Part shown: positions 1-6,468 of the stretch, piece after piece | How positions within the stretch are numbered: the stretch's first letter is position 1 | Layout: each line of letters starts with the position of its first letter | Assembly: GCA_003265885.1 (NCBI GenBank) | Contig: QFBQ01000038.1 | Coordinates: 1 to 13,253, forward strand | Direction: 5' to 3' | DNA length: 13,253 bases | From: Candidatus Marinamargulisbacteria bacterium SCGC AG-343-D04 | GTDB taxonomy: Bacteria; Margulisbacteria; Marinamargulisbacteria; GCA-2716485; GCA-002719695 | Made by a program: the position numbers and the translations under genes | Notes under the pieces: model-generated | Seen by the model: only the letters and a program-made list of their open reading frames with translations | Database searches by the model: none | What the model was told of the DNA's origin: nothing

Positions 1-517
1 ATTTTTGCGCATGGATATTTTTTTTTCAGTGAGAGAAAAAAATCTGTGTTTTCTTGTTTAAAATGGGTGATGTTGGATACATCTAAATAAATAGATATTT
101 TTTTTTGTAGTTGAGATTCAATTTTTTTATGGTTGATCATGTATGTGATAGTCTCCGGATGTCTTTTGTGTGAAGGATCAACTATCAGCTAGGTATTCTA
201 GAAAATTTTATATACGATAGTTGTTTTTTTGATTTTTAAATATTATAAATAATTGATATCTATATGTAAATATTTTTTATTATTATGTTTTCACGGTCTT
301 GAATTTTTGGTTTATCTTTTATATAAGAGATGGTTCAAGGGGCTTTTGTGTCTGTATGAGTCTAGTGGGGTTACAGCCTATTTTTTTTGTTTTTGATTCC
401 TATTTTGTGAATGTAATTTCTTTTAATTTCTGTTATAATAATTTTTTCTAATATAATAATTTTTTTATTTATTTTTTAAAGAAGTGTTTTTGTTGAAAAA
501 TGTAAGGGGATAAAATA
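1..517. other. AT-rich region without an intact gene
   Basis: I see no intact coding sequence here. The stretch is very AT-rich with many T runs. The only recognisable content is the decayed transporter fragment at about 306-398, listed separately. Two TATAAT hexamers, at 434-439 and 452-457, lie upstream of the gene at 518, but neither has a convincing -35 box at normal spacing. Weak echoes of the same transporter may occur near 20-60 and 139-153 (an HVCD-like reading), but they are too degraded to assert. Confidence 0.6.
306..398 (+). pseudogene. Remnant of a UMF1-type MFS transporter gene
   Basis: Bases 332-370 match 1503-1541 of the intact transporter gene at 34 of 39 positions. Read in frame from 306, the fragment gives FGLSFI, stop, EMVQGAFVSV, stop, V, stop, WGYSLFFLFLI. 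The intact protein reads FGLSSMEEAVQWSFVSVGVW followed by WGVFLLPLLFFV. Both sequence and order match, and three in-frame stops show it is dead. Similarity may begin upstream at about 276 (VFTVLN against VFLLLN) with a small deletion between. It is best explained as the decayed relic of a paralogue or duplicated copy of the gene at 970-2205. Confidence 0.7.
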
Positions 518-898
518 ATGCCAGATAGATCTAGTTTTCTTACTTCAGGAGTGAAATCTCGAGTAGTATTCAAAAACAAGAGTGAGCTTCCGGGTTCGAA
601 AGACGAAGGATGTCCAGCATGGTTTCGTCTGGTAGTAGCCGCGAATCTAGCTTATGAAAATCCTGGGATAGCTTTTTTATGTTCTCTGGGATCATTACTG
701 AGTAATTTCGAAAAGGTTAAAGGATTAATGTCAGGAAGTCCTGTACCTGATCCATTTTTAGAACAATTCCAAAAAAAAGGGTTTAAATCTTTTTCTGAAG
801 AAAACTATTCCTTGTTTAAGAAAAATTCTAAAACTTCAGGAAGTCCTGTAGCTGATCCATCTTTAAAACAATTTCAAAACAAAGCGTCTAAATCATAG
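518..898 (+). CDS. Small hypothetical protein with C-terminal repeat
   Basis: I do not recognise this 126-residue protein. The ATG has a good ribosome binding site, GGGGA at 506-510, seven bases upstream. The N-terminal half is mixed and soluble-looking, with a modest hydrophobic patch (GIAFLCSLGSLL, about residues 49-60). The C-terminal half holds two copies of a 35-residue unit beginning SGSPV-DP and containing a QF motif. The second copy ends at a TAG where the first copy has a phenylalanine codon, yet the DNA repeat continues beyond the stop with SEENY still readable. The gene therefore appears shortened by a nonsense mutation. It lies 71 bases upstream of the MFS transporter, in the same direction. 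It could be a lineage-specific or secreted protein, but no function can be assigned. Confidence 0.6.
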   Translation: MPDRSSFLTSGVKSRVVFKNKSELPGSKDEGCPAWFRLVVAANLAYENPGIAFLCSLGSLLSNFEKVKGLMSGSPVPDPFLEQFQKKGFKSFSEENYSLFKKNSKTSGSPVADPSLKQFQNKASKS

Positions 899-918
899 TC
901 TGAAGAAAACTATTTTTC
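731..918 (+). repeat. 105-bp tandem direct repeat
   Basis: Bases from 731 recur from 836, a period of 105 bases or 35 codons. The first 80 bases of the two copies differ at about 11 positions. Similarity runs past the TAG at 896-898: the block tctgaagaaaactat occurs at both 794 and 899. Because the period is a multiple of three, the duplication was originally in frame. Confidence 0.85.
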
Positions 919-969
919 TGTTTCTTTTTTATTATGAAAGTCATTCATTCTCTTTTACAATAGAGATAT

Positions 970-2205
970 ATGGCATCTCAAAAAACGATTTATTCATGGG
1001 CTTTTTATGATTGGGCAAATTCTGCTTTTGCAACAACGGCGATGGCGGGTTTTTTTCCTATTTTCTTTAAACAATACTGGAATGTTGGGGTGACAGTTAA
1101 TGTCAGTACGGGGAGACTTGCGTTGGGGACGGCTTGTATTGGACTTGTTCTTGCAATTGGGTCGCCCATTGTAGGGTATTTTGGTGATAAGGTGAATAAA
1201 CGTAAGCTGTTTTTAGCGGGTTTTGCTTGTTTAGGGATTTTCTCTACGATGGCGTTGGCTTTAATTGGGAAGGGCTTATGGCATTATGCGTTGGGGGTGT
1301 ATGGCTTTGCTGTGCTTGGTTTTTCCTTTTCGAATGTGTTTTATGATTCGTTATTGCTTCATGTTTGTGACACGAATAAAAGAGAATGGGTATCGTCATT
1401 GGGATATGCGTTTGGATATTTGGGTGGAGGCCTTCTTTTTTTGTTTAATGTTTTTCTTTTGTTGAATCCAAGTTTATTTGGGTTATCTTCTATGGAAGAG
1501 GCGGTTCAATGGTCCTTTGTGTCTGTAGGAGTCTGGTGGGGCGTTTTTTTACTGCCGCTTTTGTTTTTCGTGAGGGAGAAAAAAGTGGAGATGTCTTCTT
1601 TATCTCTGTTTCAGTCTTTAAGAGAGACCTTTTTTGAAGGAGTTGGGTCGTCTAGACTTATGTGGTTTTTGCTGAGTTATTGGCTTTATATTGATGGTGT
1701 TCATACTATTATCAGAATGGCCGTGGATTATGGATTAAGTATTGGGTTTACGATGAACCATCTTTTAGGAGCTTTGCTCTTTATTCAGTTTATTGGGTTT
1801 CCAGCAGCATTGATTTTTGGAAAAATAGGAGAGAGATGGGGGAGTAAGTGTGGCTTATATATAGGAATATCTGTGTATATGCTTATTACCGTGTGGGGAA
1901 CACAACTTACATCGATTTTTGGCTTTTATGGGATTGCGGCTCTTATTGGATGTACTCAAGGAGGAGTTCAAGCCTTAAGTCGTGCATACTTTTCTCGGTT
2001 TATTCCTGAAGGAAAAGAGGGCGTGTATTTTGGGCTTTATAATATGGTGGGTAAATATGCTGTGATTATGGGGCCTTTGCTTATAGGTATGATAAATCTG
2101 GCTTTGGCTTATTTTTCTCTAGACCCTCAACTCATTTCGCGAATAGGGATGGGGTCATTACTTCTTTTTTTTGTAGGGGGGATTTGCTGTTTAAGAAAAG
2201 CCTGA
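970..2205 (+). CDS. MFS transporter, UMF1 family
   Basis: This 411-residue polytopic inner-membrane protein belongs to the UMF1 / Atg22-like branch of the major facilitator superfamily. The N-terminal motif YDWANSAF at residues 13-20 is the family signature. It is followed by about 12 hydrophobic helices and a basic loop after the second or third helix (GDKVNKRKL). The length is typical of bacterial members. Substrates of UMF1 proteins are mostly unknown; related proteins in intracellular bacteria are thought to move metabolites or amino acids. The ATG at 970 has only a weak purine stretch upstream. A TACAAT hexamer at 956-961 lies eight bases before it, so the mRNA leader could be very short. 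A decayed copy of part of this gene lies at 306-398. The gene converges with 2301-2642. Confidence 0.9.
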   Translation: MASQKTIYSWAFYDWANSAFATTAMAGFFPIFFKQYWNVGVTVNVSTGRLALGTACIGLVLAIGSPIVGYFGDKVNKRKLFLAGFACLGIFSTMALALIGKGLWHYALGVYGFAVLGFSFSNVFYDSLLLHVCDTNKREWVSSLGYAFGYLGGGLLFLFNVFLLLNPSLFGLSSMEEAVQWSFVSVGVWWGVFLLPLLFFVREKKVEMSSLSLFQSLRETFFEGVGSSRLMWFLLSYWLYIDGVHTIIRMAVDYGLSIGFTMNHLLGALLFIQFIGFPAALIFGKIGERWGSKCGLYIGISVYMLITVWGTQLTSIFGFYGIAALIGCTQGGVQALSRAYFSRFIPEGKEGVYFGLYNMVGKYAVIMGPLLIGMINLALAYFSLDPQLISRIGMGSLLLFFVGGICCLRKA

Positions 2206-2293
2206 ATACTACCAATATCAACAAGCCTAACCCTAATATTAGTAGTGCTCCAAATGTGCCTAATAACAAGATCAGAAGGCTTAGAAAGTTCAA
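2132..2293 (-). CDS. Possible 53-residue membrane peptide
   Basis: An open frame starts with TTG at 2293, ten bases after the stop of the upstream 113-residue membrane protein. It begins MNFLSLLILLLGTFGALLIL and continues with about ten more hydrophobic residues, then a basic, polar tail (RLF-NSKSPLQKK). It predicts one long or two short membrane helices. Most of the hydrophobic part lies outside the convergent MFS gene, so it is not simply a shadow of it. Only the last 25 or so codons overlap MFS coding sequence. No Shine-Dalgarno sequence is visible, so expression would need translational coupling to the gene at 2301-2642. I have no recognised homologue. Confidence 0.3.
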   Translation of the reverse strand: MNFLSLLILLLGTFGALLILGLGLLILVVFRLFLNSKSPLQKKEVMTPSLFAK

Positions 2294-2300
2294 GATCTAC

Positions 2301-2642
2301 TTAAAACGGCTTATAGACTACTAAAAATACAGCTAATATTACTAAAGATAGGCTCATGTTAAACCATTTACCTTTTAAATGAGGAAATCGTTTTGAAATC
2401 ATTGGGATTGAGGCTGCCAAAATTAACCAAATTAAAATTTTTCCTGCTAACCAGCCGCTGTGCATATTAATTCCCAATTTTGCAATTTGGCCAAATCCAC
2501 TGATTAACATTAATAATGCAGATGATCCAAAAATCATTTGACATTTTTTGTTGTTTTTTTCAGTTAATAGTAAATAGCTTAACGAGGAAACCATTCCTAC
2601 TAATGCGGTTATATGAATGAATAAATAAAACGAAACGGACAT
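2301..2642 (-). CDS. Small four-helix integral membrane protein
   Basis: This 113-residue protein is almost entirely membrane-embedded. Four helices are predicted at about residues 3-25, 36-56, 63-82 and 93-111, with short charged loops (TEKNNKKCQ; SKRFPHLKGK). Histidine 10 lies in the first helix and a GW-x-x-K pattern starts the third. The layout resembles SirB- or CopD-like four-helix membrane families, but I cannot place it with confidence and give no gene symbol. The ATG is well supported by AAAGGAG seven bases upstream. It converges with the MFS transporter and diverges from the ferredoxin gene across a 313-base regulatory region. Confidence 0.7.
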   Translation of the reverse strand: MSVSFYLFIHITALVGMVSSLSYLLLTEKNNKKCQMIFGSSALLMLISGFGQIAKLGINMHSGWLAGKILIWLILAASIPMISKRFPHLKGKWFNMSLSLVILAVFLVVYKPF

Positions 2643-2955
2643 TAAGTTTCTCCTTTAATTGTCGAGTTAAATACATAGTGATTGTGTCATAGGAAGCTAT
2701 TTGTGTAAAGTATTTTGAAACAACAATTTAAGGGTTTTTGTGATAACTATTTGGGGATTTAAACGTTGAAATTGAAGAACATAAGATTTGTATTCTTATT
2801 AATAAATTTTTTAATTTAATCTTTTTGTTTTTAGGTTTTTGTTAGCTCATTTCTGTGTCATCATTATAATGATCTGTTTTTTGACTTTTAAATTACATTA
2901 GTAACTATGTTTTGTTTGTTTGAAAAGGTGGAATAATTATTTAGGGGGAGATATA
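2643..2955. promoter_or_regulatory. Divergent intergenic region with palindromic -10 site
   Basis: This region separates the membrane protein (minus) from the ferredoxin (plus). A perfect 14-base palindrome, ATCATTATAATGAT, lies at 2860-2873 and contains a consensus TATAAT at 2865-2870. The best hexamer 17 bases upstream (TTAGCT, 2842-2847) is a weak -35. A second candidate for the ferredoxin is TTGACT at 2881-2886, with an imperfect -10 around 2902-2909. I found no gene in this stretch. A regulator could bind the palindrome, but that is inference. Confidence 0.4.
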
Positions 2956-3273
2956 GTGGCTTATGTTATAACAAACAAGTGTTTAGAAGAGCAATATGCA
3001 CAATGTGTAGATGTGTGTCCTGTAGATTGTATTTATCCTGGCTATCATGAGAAAAAGCCTTTTATGGTGATTGATCCGAAACGTTGCATTGATTGTGATG
3101 CATGTTTATTGGTTTGTCCTGTTGGCGCGATTGTGGCTACAGAAAAGGAAGATCCCGAGTATGCTGAAATTAATAAGAGATTATCTGATTCATTTCGAGG
3201 TAATCCTGCTGTGGCTCCTCGACGTCACAATTCACCCCCCAAACGAGAGGATAATGCGCTTATTTATCCATAG
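2956..3273 (+). CDS. fdxA: Ferredoxin, 7Fe type ([3Fe-4S][4Fe-4S])
   Basis: This 105-residue electron carrier resembles the FdxA / Azotobacter ferredoxin I family. The start is the GTG at 2956, preceded by AGGGGGAG, giving MAYVITNKCLEEQYAQC; the longer TTG-started reading from 2920 lacks a ribosome binding site. Cysteines at 9, 17, 21 and 25 (CVDVCPVDC) and the later CIDCDACLLVCP cluster match the ligand pattern of 7Fe ferredoxins. The position that is cysteine 11 in Azotobacter FdI is glutamate here, which fits a [3Fe-4S] first cluster and a [4Fe-4S] second. The C-terminal half is polar and lacks further cysteines, as in the family. It ends nine bases from the convergent hemerythrin-like gene. 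The redox partner is unknown. Confidence 0.85.
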   Translation: MAYVITNKCLEEQYAQCVDVCPVDCIYPGYHEKKPFMVIDPKRCIDCDACLLVCPVGAIVATEKEDPEYAEINKRLSDSFRGNPAVAPRRHNSPPKREDNALIYP

Positions 3274-3282
3274 ATAGGTCGT

Positions 3283-3861
3283 TTATTTAGATTTTTTTTT
3301 GCAATAGTGTTGTTGCATGCTTTTTATTTTTTTTGCAAAGGCTTCATGGAATTTATGATGCATCCCAGATCCAAATTCATATTCATCACTTAATTTGAAC
3401 TCTGCAGTAATTTTTTCTTGTTTTTCTTCTGATATTTCTTGATTACATAAGGGTAAAACAAATAATTGTTCTTTCTGAATATGGTTTTTTTCCAGGTTTA
3501 GATATTTGCTTATCATGGTTTTTAATTTTTTTTCCGCTACTTTATCTCCTTTTTTTACATCTTTTAGAATCTTTTTTAAAGCAAAGATGTAAAATTCGGC
3601 AAGTTGATTCTCTGATTGCATATCTTTAATAATCCCCATATTCATGGAGATCCCACTTTTTTGTAGTTCGGGGAATACGATATGTTGTTCCTTTTTATTG
3701 TGGCAAATATGTACGAAAACTCTAAAATAATGAATGATTCTGCTTAAATCATCTAGATTTACGGGTTGATCGTTTTGGAGTTGTTCATGCATGACTTCTA
3801 AAATATCAAGCATTGAATAGATTTGCTCTATCTCTTCAGCCAATAGATGTGATGGCTTCAT
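3283..3861 (-). CDS. Hemerythrin-like HHE-domain protein
   Basis: This is a 192-residue soluble helical protein with hemerythrin-type metal-binding motifs. Putative ligands are His25 (VMHEQL), His54 and Glu58 (HNKKE, followed by HIVFPEL), and His127 and Glu131 (HIQKE, followed by LFVLPL). The histidine usual in helix 3 is not present; that helix reads MQSENQLAEF. The diiron site may therefore be incomplete or use another ligand. HHE proteins bind oxygen or iron or respond to oxidative and nitrosative stress; the exact role here is unknown. I chose the ATG at 3861 because GGGGGA lies nine bases upstream. An ATG 14 codons earlier (3903) has no such site. It is convergent with the ferredoxin gene. 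Confidence 0.7.
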   Translation of the reverse strand: MKPSHLLAEEIEQIYSMLDILEVMHEQLQNDQPVNLDDLSRIIHYFRVFVHICHNKKEQHIVFPELQKSGISMNMGIIKDMQSENQLAEFYIFALKKILKDVKKGDKVAEKKLKTMISKYLNLEKNHIQKEQLFVLPLCNQEISEEKQEKITAEFKLSDEYEFGSGMHHKFHEAFAKKIKSMQQHYCKKKSK

Positions 3862-3963
3862 TATTAGGTGTCCCCCCTTTGCTCTTAATAATATAATTAC
3901 CATTTTTCTGTGGTATTAAAACATTGAAAGTATTTGATTTGTTTAGTTACGGGGTTTCTATAT

Positions 3964-3969
3964 TATAAT
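3964..3969 (+). promoter_or_regulatory. Candidate -10 box for the Cys-cluster gene
   Basis: A consensus TATAAT lies about 80 bases upstream of the ATG at 4047, in the AT-rich divergent gap between the hemerythrin-like gene and the small cysteine protein. No good -35 is visible at 16-18 bases, so the promoter call is tentative. Confidence 0.3.
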
Positions 3970-4046
3970 ATATTATACAATTTCGATGTTTTTATTTTTC
4001 GAGAAAGGTATATATCTGTTTATCAAAAAATAAAAGGGTGACGGAT

Positions 4047-4283
4047 ATGAATAAAATAAAAACAAAAGGTAATTGCAAAAAATTAAAAAATGAACAAAAA
4101 GAACAGACATTGTATGTTCTTTTAAATTCTTCAGATTTTCCTAAAGATCTTTCTTTCCCAAAGTGTTCGAAGTGTACTAATGCGTGTGCTAACTGTAGAC
4201 TCAAATATGTGTTCAAAAGTATGAATGACACTCAATACGAAAAGGTTAGTGATTCTATGATTTCTTTAATATCTCAATCTTAA
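4047..4283 (+). CDS. Small protein with CxxCx3CxxC cluster
   Basis: This is a 78-residue protein with no family I recognise. Its N-terminus is strongly basic and polar (KIKTKGNCKKLKNEQKEQ). The centre carries CSKCTNACANC, a CxxCx3CxxC arrangement compact enough to bind zinc or an iron-sulfur cluster. The C-terminal third looks like an amphipathic helix (MNDTQYEKVSDSMISLI). The ATG at 4047 is preferred over the upstream GTG at 4038 because AAAGGG (4033-4038) is eight bases before it. The opposite strand is also open here, but without a ribosome binding site. Its neighbours are iron or redox proteins (hemerythrin-like, ferredoxin), which could hint at a metal- or redox-related role; this is inference only. 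Confidence 0.55.
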   Translation: MNKIKTKGNCKKLKNEQKEQTLYVLLNSSDFPKDLSFPKCSKCTNACANCRLKYVFKSMNDTQYEKVSDSMISLISQS

Positions 4284-4291
4284 TACTTAAC

Positions 4292-4450
4292 ATGATGGGG
4301 GGGGGAACATTGCGAGTCTTTGGTTTGTTTGAGACCTGGAATTCTGTTTTTTTAAATAACGGTTATATTAAGCACAAACTTTTGAGAATTGCTGCGTTAT
4401 CTTCGATTGTTTATGAGGAGGGATATCCTCTTATTTCAACCTCTGGTTAA
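4292..4450 (+). CDS. Possible 52-residue ORF with poly-G tract
   Basis: An ATG eight bases after the previous stop opens a frame beginning MMGGGTLRVFGLFETWNSVF and ending in SIVYEEGYPLISTSG. Codons 2-5 contain a run of nine G (4297-4305), striking in such AT-rich DNA and able to switch the frame by slippage. No Shine-Dalgarno sequence is visible, unless the G run itself serves a downstream start such as the TTG at 4310. The 3' end overlaps the ankyrin gene on the other strand by 15 bases. It may be a real small gene, the tail of a vanished gene, or chance. Confidence 0.25.
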   Translation: MMGGGTLRVFGLFETWNSVFLNNGYIKHKLLRIAALSSIVYEEGYPLISTSG

Positions 4451-6349
4451 CTCTTTAATAGCATCGTTCATTTTTAACTGAGTACAAACTTTTATAGCGG
4501 TGTGTTTAATAACCGTTTTGGGGTGGGGGGTTGTTTGTTGCCATATAACGTCTTTAATAGTTGCCCCATTACTTCTAAATTTTTTAATAAGCGCTATCTT
4601 TTTTGAACGAACAGCACGTCCTAAGCCTGTTTCTTCCATAATGCCTCCATCAGAGGATGTTTTCTTGTATACAAATTCATTATGAGCGGCCTCTTTAGCT
4701 AATAACTCGTCAACTTCATCAGTAAATCCTTCTTCAATAGCACGTCCAAAAGCCGTCACTTCAATAGTTCCATCAGAGTCAGTTTGTGTGCTTACAACCT
4801 CTTTATGAGAGGCTCCATTATTAAATAACTCCTTAACAATCTCTCTATTTCCTAAACGAAAAGCAAGCCCTAAAGCTGTTTCTTTAATCACTTTTCCATC
4901 AGTGTCTGTTCTCGTGCTTACAATGTTTGTAAGAGAGGCCCCTCTTTCTATTAATTCTTGAATTAACTCCTCAAAAAGTTCTACATTTCCTTCTTCAATA
5001 GCACGTCCTAAAGCTGTTTCTTCAATAACTGTTCCATCAGCGTCTGTTCTCCTGCTTAGACCACTGTTAGTACGAGAGGCTTTTTGCGAAGCTGCTTCAT
5101 CAGGGCTTGGTGGAGTTCTTTCAACGTCAGGAAGAGTGGCTCCTTTAGCTTTTAATGCCTCAATTACCTCATCATTTTTTAAACGAAGAGCAAGTTGCAA
5201 AGCTGTTTCTTTAATAACTGTTCCATCAGAGAATGTTCGCGTGCTTACAATATCTGTAAGAAGAGAGGCCCCGCTTTCTATTAATTCTTTAAATAATGCT
5301 TTAAAAGTGTCTACATCTTCTTGTTCAATAGCAAGTCCTAAAGCTGTTTTTTTATCAAATGTTTCATCAGAGAATGTTACTGTGCTCACAATATCTCTAA
5401 GAGAGGCTCCGTTGGCTAATAACTCATGCATAACCCCTACCTTTCCTTCTTGAATAGAAAGCCCTAAAGCCGTTTCTTTAGTAGCTGTACCATCAGATAA
5501 TGCTACTGTGTTTACAATATCTTTAGGAGAGGCTCCGTTGGCTAAGAACGTTTTTATATCCCTTACGCCTACGCCTAAACCTCCAAAGGTAACATTTTTA
5601 ATAGCATGTCCTAAAGCAGTTTCTTTAATAACTGCGTCATCAGAGGTTGGTTGAGTTCTTAGATCGTGTGGATGAGAGGATCCATGGGCTATTAATGCTT
5701 CAATAACCGCATCATTTCTTGTTTGAAGAGCTTGTTGCCAAGCTGTTGTATTTAAAACAGTTCCATCAAGGAGTGTTACTGTTCTTACAACATCAGCAGG
5801 AGAGGCTCCGTTTTCTAATATCACATTAATAACATTTAACTCTTCTTTTGAAATAGCAAGTCCTAAAGCTGTACTTTTAATATTCCTTCCATCAGAGGTT
5901 GAGTGATCTGATATAATGTCTGAGTAAGAGGTTCCTTCCTGGGTCATTAATGTCTTAACCCGATCTGCTTCTCCACCTAAAACAGCACGTCCTAAATTCG
6001 TCAACTCATCAACAATAGAAGGTGCGGCTAGGAGATTCTCTAATTTAGCTATTAAATCGATTCCATTGTTCGCACATTTATAAAATCTCGTCCAGTAATC
6101 AGCTAATTCATTTTGTGCTTCAAGCCTTTCAGAATGAGTGGCGGGAGGGGCCTCATTTAACACTTCAATTTCAAGGGTACCCCTTTCTAGAAGGGTCAGT
6201 ACTTCTGGCTGACTCTCTCTCAATTCTGTTATTTCCCTCTGTAGTTCTTCAGCATCTTTTCTAAAAGGGATGGTCGTATTAAGAGATTTTTTATCTTGAA
6301 CTTTGTGTTGAGTAGTAGGAACCCTAGTGGGTTGTATTGAGCCAGGCAT
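4436..6349 (-). CDS. Ankyrin-repeat protein with long 42-residue repeats
   Basis: This 637-residue protein is probably secreted into or acts on the host, by analogy with ankyrin proteins of intracellular bacteria. Residues 1-30 are a polar, proline- and threonine-containing leader without a signal peptide. Residues 30-110 are charged and helical, possibly coiled coil. From about residue 115 to the end there are about 12 ankyrin-like units, each with a TALGLAI-type start at residues 117, 160, 201, 244, 293, 335, 382, 445, 491, 532, 574 and 617. Spacing is mostly 41-49 residues, longer than the usual 33, because each unit has an inserted hairpin of the form V-T-T-SDGTVIKETAL. A serine- and proline-rich insert (about 410-436) interrupts the array. 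The start is supported by AGGAAA and by the promoter at 6391-6418. No membrane segment is seen. Confidence 0.85.
   Translation of the reverse strand: MPGSIQPTRVPTTQHKVQDKKSLNTTIPFRKDAEELQREITELRESQPEVLTLLERGTLEIEVLNEAPPATHSERLEAQNELADYWTRFYKCANNGIDLIAKLENLLAAPSIVDELTNLGRAVLGGEADRVKTLMTQEGTSYSDIISDHSTSDGRNIKSTALGLAISKEELNVINVILENGASPADVVRTVTLLDGTVLNTTAWQQALQTRNDAVIEALIAHGSSHPHDLRTQPTSDDAVIKETALGHAIKNVTFGGLGVGVRDIKTFLANGASPKDIVNTVALSDGTATKETALGLSIQEGKVGVMHELLANGASLRDIVSTVTFSDETFDKKTALGLAIEQEDVDTFKALFKELIESGASLLTDIVSTRTFSDGTVIKETALQLALRLKNDEVIEALKAKGATLPDVERTPPSPDEAASQKASRTNSGLSRRTDADGTVIEETALGRAIEEGNVELFEELIQELIERGASLTNIVSTRTDTDGKVIKETALGLAFRLGNREIVKELFNNGASHKEVVSTQTDSDGTIEVTAFGRAIEEGFTDEVDELLAKEAAHNEFVYKKTSSDGGIMEETGLGRAVRSKKIALIKKFRSNGATIKDVIWQQTTPHPKTVIKHTAIKVCTQLKMNDAIKELTRG
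4450..6005 (-). repeat. Degenerate ankyrin-coding repeat array
   Basis: The plus strand shows a recurring pattern, cctaaagctgtttcttta, at intervals of about 126-147 bases. It is the complement of codons for KETALGL. The basic unit is 126 bases (42 codons), as between about 5337 and 5463. Units have diverged, but a 22-base block at 5199-5220 is identical to 12418-12439 in the second ankyrin gene, which suggests exchange between the two arrays. Confidence 0.75.
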
Positions 6350-6390
6350 TATTTATTTCCTTTTATTTTTTGTATGATGATCTAACTTTA

Positions 6391-6418
6391 ATAGTACTTT
6401 TTTTTGTTGATATGTCAA
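6391..6418 (-). promoter_or_regulatory. Promoter of the ankyrin gene
   Basis: On the minus strand, TTGACA (6418-6413) is followed after 16 bases by TACTAT (6396-6391). The -35 is a perfect sigma-70 consensus and the -10 matches at four of six positions. The predicted start near 6384 gives a leader of about 35 bases ending in the AGGAAA ribosome binding site. This separates the ankyrin gene from the upstream galE. Confidence 0.6.
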
Positions 6419-6468
6419 AGGAGCTTTTATTTTTTTGTATATTTAACAACTTCTTCGATTTTAGGGGT

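Noticed and set aside
20..60. Second remnant of the transporter (FFSERKKS-like reading against FFVREKKV)
   Set aside because: The match is short, gapped, in low-complexity DNA and out of order relative to the clear remnant, so chance cannot be excluded.
1265..1465. Open frame inside the MFS transporter gene on the same strand
   Set aside because: It lies wholly inside a strongly supported gene in another frame, has no ribosome binding site and no recognisable protein.
3992..4231. Minus-strand open frame opposite the Cys-cluster gene
   Set aside because: It has no ribosome binding site, and its hydrophobic look is explained by the antisense of AT-rich lysine codons. The plus strand has a proper start.
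4500..5453. Plus-strand open frames across the ankyrin gene
   Set aside because: They are antisense shadows produced by the repeated codon pattern of the ankyrin units.
4450..6005. Regular repeats resembling a CRISPR array
   Set aside because: The spacing is about 126-147 bases, there are no unique spacers, and the repeats encode ankyrin units in frame.
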